Of a stretch of DNA of 64,000 nucleotides, positions 28,779-38,507 are shown in pieces. The stretch covers positions 62,001-126,000 of the forward strand of contig CAVXLN010000040.1 of NCBI GenBank assembly GCA_963762435.1, given 5' to 3'. Position 1 is the stretch's first letter. Every line of letters begins with the position of its first letter. The translations under genes were made by a program, and so were the position numbers. A model generated the notes under the pieces. It was not told where the DNA came from and ran no database searches. It saw only the letters and a program-made list of their open reading frames with translations. Source of the DNA: JAXDMU01 sp963762435 (GTDB lineage: Bacteria; Pseudomonadota; Alphaproteobacteria; ATCC43930; CGMCC-115725).

Positions 28779-29536
28779 CCAGCGTTTCCGGCCTTTCCAT
28801 TCTCGTCGTCATCCATAACGAGGCCGAGCAGCTGGCGGATTGCCTCGACCGGCTGGGCTTCGCGAGCGAGCTCGTGGTCGTGCTCGATCGCTGTACCGAC
28901 GCCTCTGCCGAGATTGCCCGGCGCTACGGCGCCAAGCTGATCGAAGGCGCCTGGGAGCGCGAGGGCGAGCGCCGCAATACCGGCATCGCCGCCTGCGCGG
29001 GCCCGTGGATCTTCGAGATCGATGCCGATGAGCGCGTGCCGGAAGCGCTCGCAAGTGAGATCGCGGTGATCGTGCGCAACTCGACCCATGATTGGCATGA
29101 AATCCCGGTCGATAATTACATCGGAACCCACCTGGTCCGCTGGGGCTGGGGGGCCAGCTTCGGCAAATCCGCCTATCCGGGCCTGTTCCGCAAGGGGGCG
29201 AAGAGCTGGGGCAACGAGCGCGTGCATCCGCGGCTCGCCTTCTCGGGGCATAAGGGCCCGGCGCTCAGGAACCGGATCGACCATCTCGTCGACCGTAACC
29301 TTTCCGACATGCTGCAGCGGCTCGACCGCTACTCGACGGCGCGGGCCAAGGATCTGCGCGAATCGGGCGATATCGGCTCCTATCGGCATAATCTCCGCCG
29401 CATCCCATCCCGCTTCTGGAAATGCTATGTCGGGCGGCGGGGGTATCGAGAGGGTCCTTACGGCTTCATGATCGCGCTGTGCGCCGGGCTCTATCCGATC
29501 CTGAGCTATCTGAAGGCGCGGCTCGACCCGGAATGA
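28775..29536 (+). CDS. Glycosyltransferase family 2
   Basis: A 253-residue protein starting at GTG 28775 in a GTGA overlap. The GT-A fold shows LSILVVIHNEAEQLADCLD, ELVVVLDRCTDASAEIA and WIFEIDADERVPE with the DxD-like acidic site. The layout resembles the WaaE/KdtX-like core glycosyltransferases. It is coupled to the GT9 gene before it and to the glycosyltransferase after it, so it should act in the same surface glycan. Confidence 0.9.
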   Translation: MTSVSGLSILVVIHNEAEQLADCLDRLGFASELVVVLDRCTDASAEIARRYGAKLIEGAWEREGERRNTGIAACAGPWIFEIDADERVPEALASEIAVIVRNSTHDWHEIPVDNYIGTHLVRWGWGASFGKSAYPGLFRKGAKSWGNERVHPRLAFSGHKGPALRNRIDHLVDRNLSDMLQRLDRYSTARAKDLRESGDIGSYRHNLRRIPSRFWKCYVGRRGYREGPYGFMIALCAGLYPILSYLKARLDPE

Positions 29537-30579
29537 CCGGTGCTGAGATCGTCATGGCCGATGATGGCGTCGTCTTCGACGGCACCAGCCTCGACGCCGG
29601 TCCGCTCGGTGGTGCGGAAACGTCCTTTATCGGGCTCGCCGAAGGGTTGGCGGCGCGCGGCCATCGCGTCCAGGCCTTCACCAAGAGCAAGCGCCGGTTC
29701 AACCATCATGGCGTCGATTGGGCGCCGATCGAAGACGGCGTGCCCGATGCCGCCGATCTCTATGTCGCCAATCGCGGCCATCGCCTGCTCGATCTGGTGC
29801 AGGATGCGCGCCGAACCGCCTTCTGGCTGCACAATCCGGCGGGCTATGTGCTGAAGCCGCGCTATCTCTGGCGCTTCTGGCGCCGGCGGCCGGTCATGGT
29901 GACGCTGGGGCCGTTCCACGCCACGACCCTGCCGGGCTGGGTTCCGAGCGGGGGGCGCCGGATCATCCCCTACGGTTTGACCGAGATCTTCCGGCAAGCC
30001 CCGGTCCGGACGACGGCGCCGCCGCCACGCGCGGTCTTCACCTCGAATCCGCTCCGCCGGCTTGATTGGGTGCTCGAGCGCTGGGCCTCGGAGATCCAGC
30101 CGCGCGTGCCTGGGGCCGAGCTCCATATCTTCTCGAGCCTTGCGACATATGGTGGCGGCAGTGCTCAGAAACAGGCGCGGGCGGCCCCGATCCTGGCTCG
30201 GGCGCGCGCCCTCGAAGGGGCCGGTGTCGTGCTGCGCCCGCCCGTCTCGAAGCCGGAACTGGCGCGCGAGCTGGCGGACGCGCGGCTCTTCCTTTACGGC
30301 GGCGATCCTGGCGAGACCTTCTGCCTGGCCGCCGCCGAGTCGCAGGCGGCGGGCATTCCCGGCGTGGTCGCGCGCTCGACCTGCCTGGCCGAGCGGGTGC
30401 GCGATGGCGAGACCGGCTTCGTGCTCGATGATGCGGATGGCGCCGGTTTCGCCGCCCGTGCGGTCGAGCTCATGACCGACGATGCGCTCTGGCTCGCCCA
30501 GCATCGGGCCAGCTTGGCACTCCAGCGCGGACTCTCCTGGGTCGAGGCGGCCCATGAGTGGGAGCGGCTGTTGCCGTGA
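29533..30579 (+). CDS. Glycosyltransferase (GT4-like), surface glycan
   Basis: A 348-residue protein from ATG 29533 (MTGAEIVMADDGVVFD). It has an N-terminal GGAETSFIGLAEGLAARGH loop and a C-terminal half with LYGGDPGETFCLAAAESQAAG, GIPGVVARS and DGETGFVLDD, the pattern of GT-B fold GT4 enzymes with the E-x7-E region. It is coupled to the GT2 gene by ATGA and to the next gene by GTGA. The acceptor sugar cannot be deduced. Confidence 0.82.
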   Translation: MTGAEIVMADDGVVFDGTSLDAGPLGGAETSFIGLAEGLAARGHRVQAFTKSKRRFNHHGVDWAPIEDGVPDAADLYVANRGHRLLDLVQDARRTAFWLHNPAGYVLKPRYLWRFWRRRPVMVTLGPFHATTLPGWVPSGGRRIIPYGLTEIFRQAPVRTTAPPPRAVFTSNPLRRLDWVLERWASEIQPRVPGAELHIFSSLATYGGGSAQKQARAAPILARARALEGAGVVLRPPVSKPELARELADARLFLYGGDPGETFCLAAAESQAAGIPGVVARSTCLAERVRDGETGFVLDDADGAGFAARAVELMTDDALWLAQHRASLALQRGLSWVEAAHEWERLLP

Positions 30580-31601
30580 CGCGGCTCTTCCAGGCGATGG
30601 CGGGGGCCGTTCATGGCGGCGCCGAGGCCTTTTTCACCCGCCTCGCCCTGGCGTTCGAGCGTGCCGGCTTGACGCAGCTGGTGGCGATCCGGCCGCAGCC
30701 CGAGCGGGTCGCGACCTTGCGCGCCGGCGGCGTCGCGGTGACCGAGCTGCCTTTCGGCGGCTGGCTCGATTTCGCGACCGTGCCGCACTTGAAGCGCCTG
30801 CTGCGCGACTGGCGCCCGGAAATCGTGCTGACCTGGATGAATCGCGCGACCGCACTGATGCCGCCGGGTTCCTTCGTGCATGCGGCCCGGCTCGGCGGCT
30901 ACTATGATCTCAAATATTATCGCGGCTGCCAGCATCTCATCGGGAATACGCACGATATCGTGGCCTATCTCATCCAGCAGGGCTGGCCGGCCGAGCGGGT
31001 GCATTACCTGCCCAATTTCGTGACCGGCGATGCAGCACTGCCGATCGCACGGTCGGCACTCGACACGCCCGAGGAGGCGCCGCTGCTGCTGGCGCTCGGC
31101 CGGCTGCATCCGGTCAAGGGGTTCGATCTGCTGGTGGCAGCGATGGCGTCGCTGCCGGGGACCTATCTCTGGATCGCCGGCGACGGTGGCGAAAGGCAGG
31201 CGCTCAGGCGCCAGGTGGCATCCCTCGGGCTCGGCGACCGGGTCCGCTTTCTGGGGTGGCGCGAGGATAGCGCGCCGCTCCTGGCATCGGCCGATCTTCT
31301 GATCTGCCCGTCGCGCCACGAGCCGCTCGGCAATGTCGTGCTCGAGGCCTGGGCGCAGCGCGTGCCGGTCGTCGCCACGGCGACCGCGGGGCCGCGCCAG
31401 CTCATTCGCGACGGCGAGACCGGTATGCTCGTACCCGTCGACGATGCCGGTGCCATCGCCGCGACAGTGCGCGCCCTCTTGGCATCCCCCGAACGCCGGC
31501 ACACGCTGGCCGCGGCCGGGCATGCCGCCTTCGCAGCCGAATATGCCGAACCGATCGTGGTCGCGGCATATCGCGACTTCTTCGACCGGATCGCCCGCTG
31601 A
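30576..31601 (+). CDS. Glycosyltransferase family 4
   Basis: A 341-residue protein starting at GTG 30576 (VTRLFQAMAGAVHGGAEAFF). The GT4 motifs are GGAEAFFTRLALAFERAG near the start, LLLALGRLHPVKGFDLLV, YLWIAGDGGERQALR and the donor site CPSRHEPLGNVVLEAWA with VPVVATATAG. It fits a retaining glycosyltransferase of a lipopolysaccharide or exopolysaccharide pathway. Its stop overlaps the asnB start by one base (TGATG). Confidence 0.92.
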   Translation: MTRLFQAMAGAVHGGAEAFFTRLALAFERAGLTQLVAIRPQPERVATLRAGGVAVTELPFGGWLDFATVPHLKRLLRDWRPEIVLTWMNRATALMPPGSFVHAARLGGYYDLKYYRGCQHLIGNTHDIVAYLIQQGWPAERVHYLPNFVTGDAALPIARSALDTPEEAPLLLALGRLHPVKGFDLLVAAMASLPGTYLWIAGDGGERQALRRQVASLGLGDRVRFLGWREDSAPLLASADLLICPSRHEPLGNVVLEAWAQRVPVVATATAGPRQLIRDGETGMLVPVDDAGAIAATVRALLASPERRHTLAAAGHAAFAAEYAEPIVVAAYRDFFDRIAR

Positions 31602-33371
31602 TGTGCGGGATCGCCGGCATCATGACGACCGACGGCAGCACACCGCCGCAGACGGTGCTGCAGCGTCTGGCGACGGCCTTGGCTCATCGCGGCCCCGACG
31701 GCATCGGCTATTATCTCAACGGCAATGCCGGGCTGGTCCATCGGCGGCTCGCCATCATCGATCTCGTCAGCGGCGACCAGCCGCTGTTCGAAGCCGGCGG
31801 CTGCGCGCTCATCGGCAATGCCGAGATCTATAATTACCGCGAGCTCAAGCGAGAGATGGCGGGCTCGAGCTTCGTCACGCAGTCGGATTGCGAGGTGCCG
31901 CTGCATCTCTATCGCCGGGACGGGCTCGATTTCACCCATCGCTTGCGCGGCATGTATGCGCTGGCGATCCATGATCCCGCGTCCGGCCGCCTAGTGCTCG
32001 CCCGCGACCCGTTCGGCATCAAGCCGCTCTATTATCTCGAGACGGCGGATTGCTTCGCCTTCGCGTCGGAGCCGGAGGCGCTGATCAAATCGGGCCTCGC
32101 CGAGCCGAAGATCCAGCCCCAGGTGCTGAACGAGCTCTTGCAGCTGCAATTCTCGACTGGGCGCGACACGATCTTCGAGGGCATCAAGCGCGTGCTGCCA
32201 GGCGAGATCCTGGTCGTGGCGGAGGGGCGGGTGATCGAGCGTCGCCGGCGCGACGCGTTGCCGGAGGGTGCGCCCATCCCGCTCGATCCGGCGGAGGCAC
32301 TGGAACGGCTCGACGTCGTGCTGCGCGACACCGTGCTGTTCCATCAGCGCTCGGACGTGCCTTACGGCATGTTTCTCTCGGGCGGCATCGACAGCGCCTC
32401 GATCCTTGCCCTCATGGCGGCGCTCAACGACCGGCCGGTCAAGGCCTTCACGATCGGCTTCTCGAGCGGCGAGGCGGCCGACGAGCGGCCGGCGGCGCGC
32501 GCCATGGCCAAGAGTCTCTGGCGCCGAGCATGTCGAGATCGAGTTCCGCGAGGCCGATTTCTGGCATCTGCTGCCCGAGGTGGCGCGCGTGATGGACGAT
32601 CCGGCCGCCGACTACGCCGTGCTGCCGACCTTCAAGCTTGCGGCTGCTGCGCGCGAGGCTGGCCTCAAGGTGATCCTGACCGGCGAGGGCGGCGACGAGC
32701 TCTTCGCCGGCTACGGCCGCTACCGCAGCGTCATGCGGCCCTGGTGGGCCGGCGGCAAGCTGCTGCGCGGCCGGGGCAATTTCGACGGGCTCGGCGTGCT
32801 GCGCGGCGATCTCACCGGCTGGCGCGACGGCATGGTCGCGGCCGATGTGCGGGCGGCGCGCGACGGCAGGACGCGCCTTCAGATCGCGCAGGCGACGGAT
32901 TGCGCCGACTGGCTGCCCAACGACCTTTTGACCAAGCTCGACCGCTGCCTGATGGCGTTCGGCGTCGAGGGCCGCACACCCTTTCTCGATCCTGTCGTGG
33001 CCGATTTCGCCTTCCGTCTGCCGGACGGGCTCAAGGTGCGCGATCGGCTCGGCAAATGGCTATTGCGCCGCTGGCTCGAAGAGCATGTGCCGGCGGCCCA
33101 GCCAATGGCGCGCAAACAGGGTTTCACCGTGCCGGTCGGCGAATGGCTGAAGCGGCGCGGCGCCACGCTCGGCCCGCTCGTCGCCCGCCAGCCCGGCATC
33201 GCCGAGATCTGCGTGCCGGGCGCCGTTGAAAAGCTGTTCCAGACGATCGATCACAAGCGGCACGGCTTCGCCGCCTGGTCACTGCTGTTCTATGCGCTCT
33301 GGCACCGCGCGCATATCCAGCGCCTGCCGCCGGACCTCGACGTGTTCCAGACTTTGTCGAAGCAGGGTTAG
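31601..33371 (+). CDS. asnB: Asparagine synthase (glutamine-hydrolysing) family, broken by a +1 frameshift
   Basis: The N-terminus MCGIAGIMTTDGSTPPQTVL carries the catalytic Cys2 of the glutamine amidotransferase domain (HRGPDGIGYY, RLAIIDL). The synthetase domain starts with the PP-loop FLSGGIDSASILALM. The frame breaks at 32516-32519: AMAKSL is followed one base later by GAEHVEIEFREADFWHLL and the intact end with GEGGDELFAGYGRYR and VEGRTPFLDPVVAD. One extra base is enough. Total length of about 589 residues fits the family. In glycan operons such proteins may amidate a sugar acid or precursor; here the overlap with the GT4 gene supports a role in the glycan. Asparagine synthesis is the alternative. 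Confidence 0.9.
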
Positions 33372-33403
33372 GCGGCGCCCGCTCGGGGCGCCGCTCTCGT
33401 CCT

Positions 33404-34327
33404 TCAGCGGAAGTCGGCGATGTAGGCGGCGCCGGCCAGCGGATACTGGTTGTTCGACAGCTGGCCATTATAGGCGGCCGTGCTGTCCCAGTAATCGGCA
33501 TAGAGATAGCTGTATTCCGTGATCCAGGCGTCGATCGCATTGATGAAGTAGGGGTCGTCGCCGGCATTGTTGCCGCAGCAGCCCCATTCCGGCAGCGACA
33601 GGTGCTTCATGTGCTGAGCCGCGAAATTCACCTGCCATTGCAGGCCGTAGGGCTCGGTCACGAAGTAGTTCCAGCGCGTGGCGGGTACGGCATCGTTGAC
33701 CGAATAATGGGCGTCGTAGACATCCATGCCGATGATGTCGACATAGCCGTCGCCGGGATAGCTCTGGTCGGGCGCCAAATAGCCGGTGCCGATGTTCGGG
33801 CACCATTCGAACTGGAAGCGGGCGCCGGGCACCGCCTTCATCAGCGTGACGATGCGGCGGTAATAGGTGATGAAATCGGCTGGGTCCTTATAAGCAGACC
33901 AGGGCTGCCAATTGCCGTTGAATTCCCAACCGATGCGCACGATCGAGGTCGAGAAGCCGTTCGCCACCAGTGACTGGGCGATGGCGGTGAATGTGGCGTC
34001 ATAGGCGCCGGCAGCCCCTTTGGCCAGCGTCGAGACGCCGTCGGCCGGCAGCATCGGCACCGAGTAGGTCATGCTGTACGAGTTCCGGACCGGGGCGTAG
34101 CAGCCGATCGACCAGCCGGACTCGCTCTTGAGATTGGCCCAGCTGCTCTGGTCGAAATTCTCGGTCACATGGACGGCCGGGGCGCCCAGCCAAGTCTTAT
34201 AGGACGCCAGATGCGGCAGGCCGTTGCAGCCGGCACCGGCATAAATGCCGATCTCTGCTGCGCCCGCAGGCTGCGCTGCTAAAATTAAAGATCCAGTGAG
34301 AAAAGCGGAAAGACTCAAAAAGCGCAT
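33404..34327 (-). CDS. Secreted glycoside hydrolase, GH26-like
   Basis: About 307 residues from ATG 34327. The signal peptide is MRFLSLSAFLTGSLILAAQ with cleavage near AAA/E. The catalytic region reads SIVRIGWEFNGNWQPWS, where the E of GWEFNG fits the acid/base position of GH26, and a later SLPEWGCC gives a candidate nucleophile glutamate. Three or more cysteines and an aromatic-rich surface fit an extracellular polysaccharidase. The in-frame start at 34432 adds a non-signal tail. It lies convergent to the glycan operon, so it may trim or degrade the same polymer. Confidence 0.78.
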   Translation of the reverse strand: MRFLSLSAFLTGSLILAAQPAGAAEIGIYAGAGCNGLPHLASYKTWLGAPAVHVTENFDQSSWANLKSESGWSIGCYAPVRNSYSMTYSVPMLPADGVSTLAKGAAGAYDATFTAIAQSLVANGFSTSIVRIGWEFNGNWQPWSAYKDPADFITYYRRIVTLMKAVPGARFQFEWCPNIGTGYLAPDQSYPGDGYVDIIGMDVYDAHYSVNDAVPATRWNYFVTEPYGLQWQVNFAAQHMKHLSLPEWGCCGNNAGDDPYFINAIDAWITEYSYLYADYWDSTAAYNGQLSNNQYPLAGAAYIADFR

Positions 34328-34526
34328 GACAATGTTCCCTGAGATCGGCACAGCGTTTGCTGTACGACTGTTTTCGCTTATAAGTATTTCTAAAAGGATA
34401 ATTCCTAATGTCCCGAGGGAAAAATGGGACAAGGGATGGATTTACGATCGACTCATTAATATAGAAAAAGCAAAATAACTGTGTCAGTTGCAAACTGCAC
34501 AATATTTATGCGACAAAACCAAGAGT

Positions 34527-35576
34527 TCAGATCGGCTCGGACTCAGCCCAACGCAGGGTTTCGCCGGCCCGGAACGGCTTGAGACCGCCGGTTTCGGGGG
34601 CCAGTGCGGACGGGATCTCGAGCGGCGTGCGCTTGAGCGTCACCCTGCCATCATTCAGCGGCAGGCCGTAGAAGCGCGGGCCGTTCAGGCTCGCGAAAGC
34701 TTCGAAGCGATCGAGGGCATCGAGATCCTCGAACACTTCGGCATAGAGCTCGAGTGCGTTGGGGGCGCAGAAGATGCCGGCGGCGCAGCATTCGGCCTCT
34801 TTGGCATGGCGCGGATGCGGGGCCGTGTCCGTGCCGAGGAAGAAACGGTCGCTGCCGCTCGCCACCGCCCGGCGCAGCGCCTGGCGATGCTGCTCGCGCT
34901 TCGCCACCGGCAGGCAGTAGGCGTCGGGCCGAAGCCCGCCGGCGAAGAGCGCGTTGCGGTTGATGATGAGATGGTGCGGTGTCACCGTCGCCCCGATGCC
35001 GGGCTCGGATTCAGCGACATAGGCAGCGGCTTCGGCAGTGGTGACATGCTCGAGCACGATCTTGAGGCCGGGCTGGCGCCGGCGCAGCGGGATCAGTACG
35101 CGCTCGATGAATACGGCCTCGCGGTCGAAGATATCGATCTCGGCATCGGTCACCTCCCCATGGATCAGGAGCGGCATGCCGATCTGGGCCATGCGGGCCA
35201 GGACCGGATCGAGCTTCACGATATCGGTCACGCCATGGGCCGAGTTGGTGGTGGCCTTGGCCGGATAGAGCTTGGCCGCCGTGAAGATGCCGTCGCGGAA
35301 GCCCGCCTCGAGATCGGAAGCATCGGTCGTGTCGGTGAGGTAGGCGGTCATGAGCGGCGTGAAGTCGAGGCCGTCCGGAAGGGCGGCCAGGATGCGGGCG
35401 CGATAGGCCCGAGCCGCCGCGGCCGTGGTCACCGGCGGCACCAGGTTCGGCATGATGATGGCGCGGGCGAATTGCCGGGCCGTGTAGGGCAGCACCGCCT
35501 GGAGCATGGCGCCGTCGCGCAGATGGACATGCCAATCATCGGGGCGGCGGATGGTCAGGCGCTGGCTGTCGGTCAT
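34527..35576 (-). CDS. pyrC: Dihydroorotase, homodimeric type
   Basis: A 349-residue protein starting MTDSQRLTIRRPDDWHVHLRDG. The HVHLRDG motif holds the first zinc-binding histidines, and IHGEVTDAEIDIFDREAVFI, LEHVTTAEAAAYV, TPHHLIINRNALF and GTDTAPHPRHAKE follow with further metal ligands. This is the pattern of class II (E. coli type) dihydroorotase, which forms dihydroorotate in pyrimidine synthesis. It is transcribed divergently from the thiolase gene across about 100 bp. Confidence 0.96.
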   Translation of the reverse strand: MTDSQRLTIRRPDDWHVHLRDGAMLQAVLPYTARQFARAIIMPNLVPPVTTAAAARAYRARILAALPDGLDFTPLMTAYLTDTTDASDLEAGFRDGIFTAAKLYPAKATTNSAHGVTDIVKLDPVLARMAQIGMPLLIHGEVTDAEIDIFDREAVFIERVLIPLRRRQPGLKIVLEHVTTAEAAAYVAESEPGIGATVTPHHLIINRNALFAGGLRPDAYCLPVAKREQHRQALRRAVASGSDRFFLGTDTAPHPRHAKEAECCAAGIFCAPNALELYAEVFEDLDALDRFEAFASLNGPRFYGLPLNDGRVTLKRTPLEIPSALAPETGGLKPFRAGETLRWAESEPI

Positions 35577-35678
35577 AATCTAGTCCGGTCAAGGCGGCGG
35601 GTCTGGGCGGCAAATTCGGGCGTTGCGCGGCTCCCGTCAACTTCCCATAGTCTCGGACAACGAATAGGAGCAATCGCC

Positions 35679-36845
35679 ATGACCGCCTGCATTGTCGGCT
35701 GGGCTCACAGCCGCTTCGGCAAGCTCGAGACCGAGACCCTCGAAAGCCTGATCGTGCGCGTCGCTGCCGACGCGATCGCCGATGCCGGGCTCGAGCCTCA
35801 GGATATCGATGCGATCTATCTCGGCACCATGAATGCCGGCTTCGTCCGCCAGGAGTTCCCGTCCTCGCTCGTGCTGCAGGCCGACCCTGCCTTGCGCTTC
35901 AAGCCCGCGACCCACGTCGAGAATGCCTGCGCCACCGGCTCGGCCGCGATATATCAGGGCATCAACATGATCGATGCCCGCAAGGCGAAGCGCGTGCTCG
36001 TCGTCGGCGTCGAGAAGATGACGGAAGTGACCGGCCAGCAGGTCGGCGAGATTCTGATCAAAGCATCTTACATCAAGGAGGAGGGCGACACGCCCGCGGG
36101 CTTCGCCGGCGTCTTCGGCCGCATTGCCGAGCTCTATTTCCAGCGCTATGGCGACCAGTCCGACGCGCTTGCCCGCATCGCCGCCAAGAACCACCGGAAC
36201 GGCGCCAGCAACCCCCTGGCCCATGTCCAGAAGGATCTGGGCTACGAGTTCTGCCGGGCTGTCACCGACAAGAACCCGCTCGTCGCGGGCCCGCTGCGCC
36301 GGACCGATTGCTCGCTGGTCTCTGATGGCGCTGCGGCGCTGGTGCTGGCCGATCTCGACACCTCGCTGGCGCTCGACAAAGCGGTGGTCTTCCGTGCGGC
36401 CGAGCAGGTCAACGACTTCCTGCCCATGTCGCGGCGCGACATCGTCGAGTTCGAAGGGCCCGCACTCGCCTGGCAGAAGGCGCTGGCATCCTCGCGCTTG
36501 ACGCTCGACGATCTCAGCCTGGTCGAGACGCATGACTGCTTCACCATCGCCGAGCTCATCGAATATGAGGCGATGGGCCTGACGCCGAAGGGGCAGGGTG
36601 CCCGCGCGATCGAGGAAGGCTGGACCGAGAAGGACGGCAAGCTGCCGATCAACCCCTCGGGCGGCCTCAAGGCGAAGGGCCATCCGGTCGGTGCCACCGG
36701 CGTCTCGATGCATGTGCTGGGCGCCATGCAGGTGACGGGGACCGCCGGCGGCATCCAGATCCCGGATGCGAAGCTCGCGGGCATCTTCAATATGGGCGGG
36801 GCCGCGGTCGCCAACTTCGTCAGCATCCTCGAGCCGCTGCGGTAG
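35679..36845 (+). CDS. Thiolase-fold acetyl-CoA acyltransferase (SCP-x-like)
   Basis: A 388-residue protein from ATG 35679 with an AGGAG site. The thiolase residues are the nucleophile cysteine in VENACATGSAAIYQG (about residue 88), the histidines in ETHDCFTIAEL and GGLKAKGHPVGATG. The HDCF and KGHPVGATG patterns are typical of SCP-x thiolases, usually linked to fatty-acid or sterol side-chain breakdown. The next gene starts three bp later. An acyl-CoA dehydrogenase is encoded at 43-44 kb on the other strand. Confidence 0.92.
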   Translation: MTACIVGWAHSRFGKLETETLESLIVRVAADAIADAGLEPQDIDAIYLGTMNAGFVRQEFPSSLVLQADPALRFKPATHVENACATGSAAIYQGINMIDARKAKRVLVVGVEKMTEVTGQQVGEILIKASYIKEEGDTPAGFAGVFGRIAELYFQRYGDQSDALARIAAKNHRNGASNPLAHVQKDLGYEFCRAVTDKNPLVAGPLRRTDCSLVSDGAAALVLADLDTSLALDKAVVFRAAEQVNDFLPMSRRDIVEFEGPALAWQKALASSRLTLDDLSLVETHDCFTIAELIEYEAMGLTPKGQGARAIEEGWTEKDGKLPINPSGGLKAKGHPVGATGVSMHVLGAMQVTGTAGGIQIPDAKLAGIFNMGGAAVANFVSILEPLR

Positions 36846-36847
36846 CC

Positions 36848-37840
36848 ATGACGGCGTTTCGCGCCCTTCTCCTGACCGAGCGCGACGGCAAGGTCACGTC
36901 CGAGATCACGACGCGTGAGACGGGCGAGCTGCCGCCCGGTGATGTGCTCGTCCGAATCCATTGGTCGACGCTCAACTACAAGGACGGGATGGTCCTGGGC
37001 GGCATCGGCCGGCTGGTGCGATCCTATCCGCATGTGCCGGGCGTCGATTTCGCCGGCACGGTCGAGGAGTCGTCGAGCGCCCACTGGAAGCCGGGCGACG
37101 AGGTGCTGCTGACCGGCTGGCGCGTCGGCGAGCAGCGCTGGGGCGGCTTTGCGCAATATGCCCGCGTGCCCGGCGAGTGGCTGGTGCGGGTACCCGACGG
37201 CATGGGTGCGAAGCGGGCGATGGCGATCGGCACGGCGGGCTTCACCTCGATGCTGGCCGTCATGGCGCTCGAGCGGCACGGCCTCAAGCCCGGCGATGGC
37301 GAGGTGCTGGTGACGGGCGGTGCCGGCGGTGTCGGCAGCGTCGCGGTGGCGCTCCTGGCCAAGCTCGGCCATCGCGTCGTGGCCTCGACCGGCCGGCCCG
37401 AGACGCATGGGTTCCTCACGGAGCTGGGGGCGGCCGACTTCATCGATCGCGCGACGTTGGCCGCACCATCGACCCGGCCGCTTCAGGCCGAGCGCTGGGC
37501 CGGTGCCGTCGATGCGGTCGGCAGCACGACGCTCGCCAACCTCATTGCGCAGCTCAAATACCGCGCCTCGGTCGCGGCCTGCGGGCTGGCCGGCGGCAGC
37601 GATCTGCCGGCGACAGTGATTCCGTTCCTGCTTCGGGGGGTCAATCTCCTCGGCATCGATTCCGTGATGGCGCCGCTCGCCGAACGCCAGGAAGCCTGGA
37701 CACGACTCGCCAAGGAGCTGGCGCCCGGCCTGATCGACGGGCTGACCGAGACGATCCCGCTCGGCGCACTGCCCGAGTATGGCCGCAAGATCCTGGCCGG
37801 CCAGACGCGCGGGCGGGTCGTGGTCGAGATCGACGGGTGA
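36848..37840 (+). CDS. YhdH/AcuI-type NADPH-dependent MDR oxidoreductase
   Basis: A 330-residue protein of the medium-chain dehydrogenase/reductase family without zinc ligands. The N-terminus has IHWSTLNYKDGMVL and PGVDFAGTVEES; the Rossmann part has GEVLVTGGAGGVGSVAV. The NYKD and GGAGGVGS motifs are characteristic of YhdH/YhfP and acryloyl-CoA reductase (AcuI). It is three bp after the thiolase gene, so it probably reduces an enoyl-CoA or quinone in that pathway. Confidence 0.9.
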   Translation: MTAFRALLLTERDGKVTSEITTRETGELPPGDVLVRIHWSTLNYKDGMVLGGIGRLVRSYPHVPGVDFAGTVEESSSAHWKPGDEVLLTGWRVGEQRWGGFAQYARVPGEWLVRVPDGMGAKRAMAIGTAGFTSMLAVMALERHGLKPGDGEVLVTGGAGGVGSVAVALLAKLGHRVVASTGRPETHGFLTELGAADFIDRATLAAPSTRPLQAERWAGAVDAVGSTTLANLIAQLKYRASVAACGLAGGSDLPATVIPFLLRGVNLLGIDSVMAPLAERQEAWTRLAKELAPGLIDGLTETIPLGALPEYGRKILAGQTRGRVVVEIDG

Positions 37841-37841
37841 G

Positions 37842-38507
37842 GTGAACGAGGACCTGGCCCGGCGGGTCCTGCTGCGCGACGCCAACCTCATCATCCTCGA
37901 CAAGCCGGCCGGGCTCGCCGTCCATGGCGGGCCGCGCACACCCGAAAGCCTCGAAGACTTCCTGCCCTCACTGCGCTTCGGCCTGCGCCATGTGCCGATG
38001 CCGGCGCATCGGCTCGACCGCGATACGGCGGGATGCCTGGTTCTGGGCCGGCATCCCAAGGCGCTGAGCCGGCTTGGCCGGCTGTTCACGGCGCATGCGG
38101 TCGAGAAGACTTACTGGGCCATCGTCGAAGGCGCGCCGCCGGGCGAGGAGGGCGTCATCGACCGGCCGCTCTTCAAGCGCAACGATCCCTCGGGCTGGCG
38201 CATGGTGGTCGATTCAGCACGCGGTCTTAAGGCCGTGACGCGCTGGCGCCGGCTCGGCGGTTCCGATCGGCTGAGCTGGCTCGAACTGGATCTCGAGACC
38301 GGCCGGACGCACCAGATCCGCGTCCATCTCGCCGAGCTTGGCTGTCCCGTGCTGGGCGACGCCGTCTATGGCAAGGGTGGTTCGCCGCTCCACCTCTTGT
38401 CGCGCCGTATCGCGGTGCCCTATTGGCAGGACCGGCCGCCCGTTACCGCCGAAGCGGCGCCGCCCGACACGATGCGGGCGGCGCTCGCCGCGTGCGGCTG
38501 GTCTTAA
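37842..38507 (+). CDS. RluA-family pseudouridine synthase
   Basis: About 221 residues from GTG 37842 (VNEDLARRVLLRDANL), just after the stop of the YhdH gene. The catalytic-site motif is PAHRLDRDTAGCLVLG with the active aspartate, followed by LETGRTHQIRVHLAELG near the C-terminus, which is diagnostic of RluA-type enzymes. They convert uridine to pseudouridine in rRNA or tRNA. No S4 domain is seen, so the exact target is open. It is convergent with the S53 peptidase gene by four bp. Confidence 0.9.
   Translation: MNEDLARRVLLRDANLIILDKPAGLAVHGGPRTPESLEDFLPSLRFGLRHVPMPAHRLDRDTAGCLVLGRHPKALSRLGRLFTAHAVEKTYWAIVEGAPPGEEGVIDRPLFKRNDPSGWRMVVDSARGLKAVTRWRRLGGSDRLSWLELDLETGRTHQIRVHLAELGCPVLGDAVYGKGGSPLHLLSRRIAVPYWQDRPPVTAEAAPPDTMRAALAACGWS

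Noticed and set aside
34488..36845. A 785-codon plus-strand open frame reaching from before pyrC to the end of the thiolase
   Set aside because: The first 400 codons are antisense to the conserved pyrC gene and have no family signal. The true gene is the thiolase from 35679.
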